From LMUY01 sp965198565 (lineage in GTDB: Bacteria > Pseudomonadota > Alphaproteobacteria > Acetobacterales > Acetobacteraceae): a stretch of DNA of 64,000 nt. This document shows, piece by piece, positions 60,051 through 64,000 of this stretch. The stretch spans positions 806,001 through 870,000 of the forward strand of contig OZ240665.1 of assembly GCA_965198565.1 (NCBI GenBank). The letters are read 5' to 3'. The stretch's first letter is position 1, and the number at the start of each line of letters is the position of its first letter. The notes under the pieces were generated by a model. It ran no database searches. It worked only from the letters and a program-made list of their open reading frames with translations, and had not been told where the DNA came from. Made by a program: the position numbers and the translations under genes.

Positions 60051-60904
60051 ATCGCTCGGCCGCGCCGCGGGTGCGCCAGCCACGGGACGTGTCGCGCCGC
60101 CCGTCCCGGCTGAAGCTGCTGCTGCGGCGGCAGCGGCGGTTCGTGCGCCCGGCGTTGTGGGGGGGCACGGGTTTCGGCGTGGTGCTGGCCGGCGTGCTGT
60201 TGGCCCATTCGGCGCAGCCCGGCGGCATGCTCGCCCGCGCCGCCAACACGCTGGCGCAAGCGGCCAACCTGCGCGTGCAGCAGATCGTGATCGAAGGCCG
60301 CAGCAACACGCCGGAACCGCTGCTGAACGCCGCACTCGGCGTGCACAAAGGCGACTCGATGCTGGGCTTCTCGCTCGAGGGCGCACGCTCCCGCATCGAG
60401 ACGCTGTCGTGGGTGGAGCACGTCGCCGTGGAGCGCAAGCTGCCCGGCACGCTTGTGGTGAGCCTGACGGAACGGCGGCCGTTCGCGATCTGGCAATACC
60501 AGGGCAAGTTCGTCCTGATCGACCGCGACGGCCAATTGGTCACCAACGAGGACGTGGCGGCGTTCGGCAACCTGCCGCTGGTGGTCGGCGCCGGCGCGCC
60601 CAAGGCTGCCACCGCGCTGCTGGACGCGCTGGCCGCGCAACCGCAAGTGAAATCCCACGTGTCGGCGGCTGTGCGCGTGGGCGAGCGGCGCTGGAACCTG
60701 CATCTGAAGAATGGCGGCGACGTGCTGTTGCCTGAAGGCAATGAAGTCGCGGCTCTGGCCAAGCTCGCCGAGCTGCAAACCGCCGATGCGTTGCTTGACC
60801 GTCCGCTCGCCGCCATCGACATGCGGCTGCCGGATCGTTTGGTGGTGCGCCCGCAAGCCACCGAGGCAGCGCCGCAATCGCAGTCAGCAGGCAAAAAGGC
60901 ATGA
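60038..60904 (+). CDS. ftsQ: Cell-division protein FtsQ
   Basis: Bitopic divisome protein of 288 residues. A basic cytoplasmic N-terminus (RQPRDVSRRPSRLKLLLRRQ) precedes one membrane helix (about 40-58), a POTRA domain (75-140, IVIEGRSNTPEPLL, WVEHVAVERKLPGTLVVSLTER) and the beta domain RRPFAIWQYQGKFVLIDRDG. The ATG at 60038 overlaps ddl by 13 bp; a GTG further upstream is less likely. It overlaps ftsA by 4 bp. Confidence 0.94.
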   Translation: MPGVNRSAAPRVRQPRDVSRRPSRLKLLLRRQRRFVRPALWGGTGFGVVLAGVLLAHSAQPGGMLARAANTLAQAANLRVQQIVIEGRSNTPEPLLNAALGVHKGDSMLGFSLEGARSRIETLSWVEHVAVERKLPGTLVVSLTERRPFAIWQYQGKFVLIDRDGQLVTNEDVAAFGNLPLVVGAGAPKAATALLDALAAQPQVKSHVSAAVRVGERRWNLHLKNGGDVLLPEGNEVAALAKLAELQTADALLDRPLAAIDMRLPDRLVVRPQATEAAPQSQSAGKKA

Positions 60905-62205
60905 ACGACATGCCGCGCCGCCCCGTGCTGCCGCCGCCGATGCCGCCGGACTTGCCGCCCCGCCGGGCGATGCGCGCCGGGCCGTTCGGGGTTCTGGATA
61001 TCGGCACCAACAAGGTCGTCTGCCTGATCGGCCGCTGCGAGAGCGACGGCACCTTGCGGGTGCTCGGCATGGGGTGGCAGCGCGGGCGCGGCGTGCGCGG
61101 CGGCGGCATCACCGACCTCGACGAGGCCGAGCGCGCCATTCGCGGCGCCGTGGCGCAGGCCGAGGACATGAGCGACCACCGCCTGCGCACCGTCACGGTG
61201 AACCTCACCTGCGGCCAGCCGGAAAGCCGCCTGTTCAACGTGCAATGGCCGGTCGGCGGCCGCGCGGTGACGGATAGCGACGTGCGCCGCGTGGTGCAGG
61301 AAGGCCGCGCGCGCGCCATCAGCGAGGGGCGCGAGACGGTGCACGCACTGCCGCTCACCTTCAGCGTGGACGAGACCATGGGGGTTGCCGACCCGCGCGG
61401 CCACCATTGCGAGACGCTGACCGCGCGGCTGCACGTGATCGACGCGGTGACCATGGCGCTGCGCAACCTCGGCGCTACCGCCACGCGCGCCGAGTTGGAG
61501 ATTTCCGAGCTGGTTTCCGCGCCCATGGCGGCCGGCATGTCCACCCTGGTGGTGGACGAGCGCGAGTTAGGCGCAACCTTAATCGACATGGGTGCCGGCA
61601 CCACGGGCATGGCGGTGTTCTCCGAAGGCCAGATGCTGCACACGGCGCAGCTCCCGGTCGGCGGCCAGCATGTGACGAACGACATCGCCCGCCTGCTCTC
61701 CACCACGGTGGCGGCGGCCGAGCGGGTGAAGACGCTGAACGGCTCCGCGCAAGGCAGCCCGGACGACGAGCGCGAGATGCTGACCGTGCCGATGGTGGGC
61801 GAGGACGACCACGCGCTGGCCCGCTACCCGCGCTCGATGGTGGTGGCGATCATCAAGCCGCGTCTGGAAGAGACCTTCGAGATGGTGCGCGACCGGCTGG
61901 AGGGGGCGGGGCTCGGCCGCGCCGCCGGCAGCCGCGTGGTGCTCACCGGCGGCGCCAGCCAGTTGGTCGGCGCGCGCGAAATGGCCGGGCGCATCCTCGG
62001 CCGCCAAGTCCGCCTCGGCCGGCCAGACCCGCGCGTGCTGCGCGGCCTGCCGGACGCGGCGACCGGCCCGGCCTTCGCGGTCTCGGCCGGGCTCCTGATG
62101 TGGGCGGCTGGGGAGGGCCGCACCTTGTCCGACCTCGACCTGCATGACGAACCCCCCAACGGGCTGATCCCCAAGGTCCTCGCCTGGCTGCGGGACCGGC
62201 TGTAG
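60901..62205 (+). CDS. ftsA: Cell-division protein FtsA
   Basis: Actin-like ATPase of 434 residues that tethers FtsZ to the membrane. GVLDIGTNKVVCLIGR is the phosphate-1 loop, GATLIDMGAGTTGMAVF is phosphate-2, VVLTGGASQLVGAREMA is the adenosine site, and the membrane-targeting helix GLIPKVLAWLRDRL is at the C-terminus. A Pro-rich stretch of 20 residues precedes the fold. A 40-bp gap separates it from ftsZ. Confidence 0.97.
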   Translation: MNDMPRRPVLPPPMPPDLPPRRAMRAGPFGVLDIGTNKVVCLIGRCESDGTLRVLGMGWQRGRGVRGGGITDLDEAERAIRGAVAQAEDMSDHRLRTVTVNLTCGQPESRLFNVQWPVGGRAVTDSDVRRVVQEGRARAISEGRETVHALPLTFSVDETMGVADPRGHHCETLTARLHVIDAVTMALRNLGATATRAELEISELVSAPMAAGMSTLVVDERELGATLIDMGAGTTGMAVFSEGQMLHTAQLPVGGQHVTNDIARLLSTTVAAAERVKTLNGSAQGSPDDEREMLTVPMVGEDDHALARYPRSMVVAIIKPRLEETFEMVRDRLEGAGLGRAAGSRVVLTGGASQLVGAREMAGRILGRQVRLGRPDPRVLRGLPDAATGPAFAVSAGLLMWAAGEGRTLSDLDLHDEPPNGLIPKVLAWLRDRL

Positions 62206-62245
62206 CGCCGCCCGCTCAAACCCCTTTGCCTAATGGAGAAGCAAC

Positions 62246-63760
62246 GTGACCCTCAACCTCACCATCCCGCAGACCCTGCACACCGATTTCACCCCGCGCA
62301 TCACCGTGATCGGCGTGGGCGGCGGCGGCACCAATGCGGTCGACAACATGATCTCGCTCAACCTGCAGGGCGTGGATTTCGTGGTCGCGAACACCGACGC
62401 GCAGCAGCTCACGCATAGCCGCGCCGACCGCCGCATCCAGCTCGGGCCACACCTGACGCAGGGCTTGGGCGCCGGCGCCAAGCCCGAGATCGGCCGCGCC
62501 GCCGCCGAGGAGGCGAGCGAGGAACTGGCGCGCCATCTCGAGGGCACGCACATGGTGTTCATCACCGCGGGCATGGGCGGCGGCACCGGCACCGGCGCGG
62601 CGCCGGTGATCGCCCGCATGGCGCGCGAACGCGGCGTGCTGACGGTGGGCGTGGTGACCAAGCCGTTCACCTTCGAGGGCGGGCGCCGGGCCAAGGCGGC
62701 GGAAGCGGGGATCGCCGAGCTGCAATCCTACGTCGACACGCTGATCGTGATCCCGAACCAGAACCTGTTCCTGCTGGCCAACGAGCGCACCGGCTGGAAA
62801 GAGGCGTTCAAGATGGCCGACAACGTGCTCTACATGGGCGTGCGCGGCGTCACCGACCTGATGATGGCGCCGGGCCTGGTGAACCTGGACTTCGCCGACA
62901 TCCGCACCGTGATGGCCGAGATGGGCAAGGCGATGATGGGCACCGGCGAGGCGGAGGGCGAGAACCGCGCCGTGCGCGCCGCCGAACTGGCGATCAGCAA
63001 CCCGCTGCTCGAGGACACGTCGATGGCGGGGGCGCGCGGCCTGCTGATCAACATCACCGGCGGCGAGGACATGACGCTGTTCGAGGTGGACCAGGCGGCC
63101 AACCGCATCCGCGAGGAAGTGGCCGACGACGCCAACATCATCTTCGGCTCGGCGGTGGACGAGAACCTGTCCGGCCGGGTGCGCGTCTCGGTGGTGGCGA
63201 CCGGCATCGACACCCAGGTGAGCGCCGAGCAGTCGCGCCCGCGGCTGGTGGCGGTGGGCGGCGGGGCGCCGGCGCAGATCGCCGTCATGACGCCGGTGAC
63301 GATGCACGTGGCCCCCGCGATGCCGATGCCGGGCGCAGCCGCTGCCCTGACGCCGGGCCTGGCGCCGGTCCAAGCTGCTCCGCCGCCCGCTCCGGCCGCA
63401 CCGGCGCCGGTCAGCCTGATGGGCGCGCCCAACTCTCCGCAGCCTGCCGCCGAGATGCGGGCGGCGCCGGCGGCGCGCCCCGCCGCCACGCCCCGCGGGT
63501 TGTTCACCGAGGCGGCGCCAGCCCCCCAGGCGCCCGCCACGCCCGCCGCGCCGGTTGCTCCCGCCACACCGCGGGGCAGCCTGTTTGGCATCGTAACGGG
63601 CGCAATCCGCGGCCGGGTCGCCCCCGCACACGCCCCCGAGGCATCGCGGGCCGAGCCGTCGCTCAACACACAAGCCGAACCGACGCCGACGGTGCGGCCG
63701 GTGCAGACCGACGAGATGGGCCTGGACATCCCCACCTTCTTGCGCCGGCAATCGTCATAG
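62246..63760 (+). CDS. ftsZ: Cell-division GTPase FtsZ
   Basis: Tubulin-like GTPase of 504 residues. The globular domain (about 12-318) has VIGVGGGGTNAVDNM and the signature GGGTGTG at 111-117, and NLDFADIRTVM. A Pro/Ala-rich linker of about 165 residues (about 325-490) is long for FtsZ, and the C-terminal peptide DIPTFLRRQ binds FtsA. The start is GTG at 62246 with a ggagaag ribosome site. The intergenic 63761-63920 holds no clear terminator. Confidence 0.97.
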   Translation: MTLNLTIPQTLHTDFTPRITVIGVGGGGTNAVDNMISLNLQGVDFVVANTDAQQLTHSRADRRIQLGPHLTQGLGAGAKPEIGRAAAEEASEELARHLEGTHMVFITAGMGGGTGTGAAPVIARMARERGVLTVGVVTKPFTFEGGRRAKAAEAGIAELQSYVDTLIVIPNQNLFLLANERTGWKEAFKMADNVLYMGVRGVTDLMMAPGLVNLDFADIRTVMAEMGKAMMGTGEAEGENRAVRAAELAISNPLLEDTSMAGARGLLINITGGEDMTLFEVDQAANRIREEVADDANIIFGSAVDENLSGRVRVSVVATGIDTQVSAEQSRPRLVAVGGGAPAQIAVMTPVTMHVAPAMPMPGAAAALTPGLAPVQAAPPPAPAAPAPVSLMGAPNSPQPAAEMRAAPAARPAATPRGLFTEAAPAPQAPATPAAPVAPATPRGSLFGIVTGAIRGRVAPAHAPEASRAEPSLNTQAEPTPTVRPVQTDEMGLDIPTFLRRQSS

Positions 63761-63920
63761 CCGTTGCATGGAATACTTCAGAATCAGGGCGTTACTCGGA
63801 AATACTCGGCAACAATGATTGACTTGGCGCCATCCTTTCGCATCCGTAGTTTGCGCGTGGGCCGCTATGGTGCATGCCCGCACAAGCTTGCCGCTAGTAC
63901 GGCCGAACGAGGCGACGCGA

Positions 63921-64000
63921 ATGGATGGATTGCCGACTTCGACACTTCCGGCCCGGCCGATCTGGCAGTGCACGCTCGCATCTGCCATCGGCTGCGTGGG
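63921..64000 (+). CDS. lpxC: UDP-3-O-acyl-GlcNAc deacetylase LpxC (start only)
   Basis: The first 26 codons of lpxC, cut by the window end. MDGLPTSTLP, then ARPIWQCTLASAIGCVG, ending where GVGLHSG should follow. lpxC after ftsZ is the standard alphaproteobacterial order. A gagg site is 7 bp upstream. Confidence 0.72.
   Translation, partial: MDGLPTSTLPARPIWQCTLASAIGCV

Noticed and set aside
63761..63920. Small reading frame on the minus strand after ftsZ
   Set aside because: It overlaps the start of lpxC and has no recognisable product.

Overview
This 64 kb window is chromosomal DNA of very high GC (about 70% by eye, with strong third-position GC) from a Gram-negative alphaproteobacterium. 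Gene order, a complete mraZ-to-lpxC division and cell-wall cluster, lipid A (lpxC) and protein style suggest Acetobacteraceae or related Rhodospirillales. That placement is inference. I see no tRNA, CRISPR array, phage or transposase gene. The window holds about 60 protein genes, one RNase P RNA, and a family of about 15 short palindromic repeats (CCCTCACCCC plus a CCCTCTCCC/GGGAGAGGG hairpin) spread over 11 loci.

Layout. 159-3553: end of a polyol ABC importer operon (permease, ATPase, xylulokinase). 3573-6830 (minus): a 1085-residue AIDA-type strand-loop-strand repeat protein ending in a Hint domain. 6999-12749: SDR, aldose epimerase, alpha/beta hydrolase, a TibC-like autotransporter heptosyltransferase, hisA, a dienelactone hydrolase and a small lipoprotein. 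12935-20785: a tightly overlapping seven-gene polysaccharide operon (two nucleotide-sugar epimerases, a B12/radical SAM enzyme, three glycosyltransferases, an acyltransferase), followed by a DHA2 transporter. 22485-26279 (minus): a second DHA2 transporter and a TPR/SPINDLY-type glycosyltransferase. 26412-31469: NUDIX, MsrP with a small membrane partner, lipoprotein, dGTPase-like protein, ErpA-type Fe-S protein, a coiled-coil protein, exonuclease III. 31473-35679: two LysR regulators divergent from cupin, tautomerase and SDR genes. 35767-41985: PiT phosphate transporter, lytic transglycosylase, UgpA-UgpE-UgpB and a GpdQ-like phosphodiesterase. 42102-44650: DjlA-like protein, amidase, Uma2 protein and rnpB. 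44955-64000: mraZ, rsmH, ftsL, ftsI, murE, murF, mraY, murD, ftsW, murG, murC, murB, ddl, ftsQ, ftsA, ftsZ and the first 26 codons of lpxC, preceded by four TGGG boxes at exact 10-bp spacing that match the MraZ operator pattern.

The least routine features are: (1) a candidate protein-glycosylation pair, the AIDA-repeat/Hint protein and a four-cysteine heptosyltransferase; (2) the palindromic repeat family acting as coding sequence, sitting in frame inside murD and inside the SPINDLY-type glycosyltransferase and encoding the C-terminal tails of two other glycosyltransferases; (3) the polysaccharide operon built around a cobalamin/radical SAM enzyme. All function calls come from reading motifs; no database search was possible.
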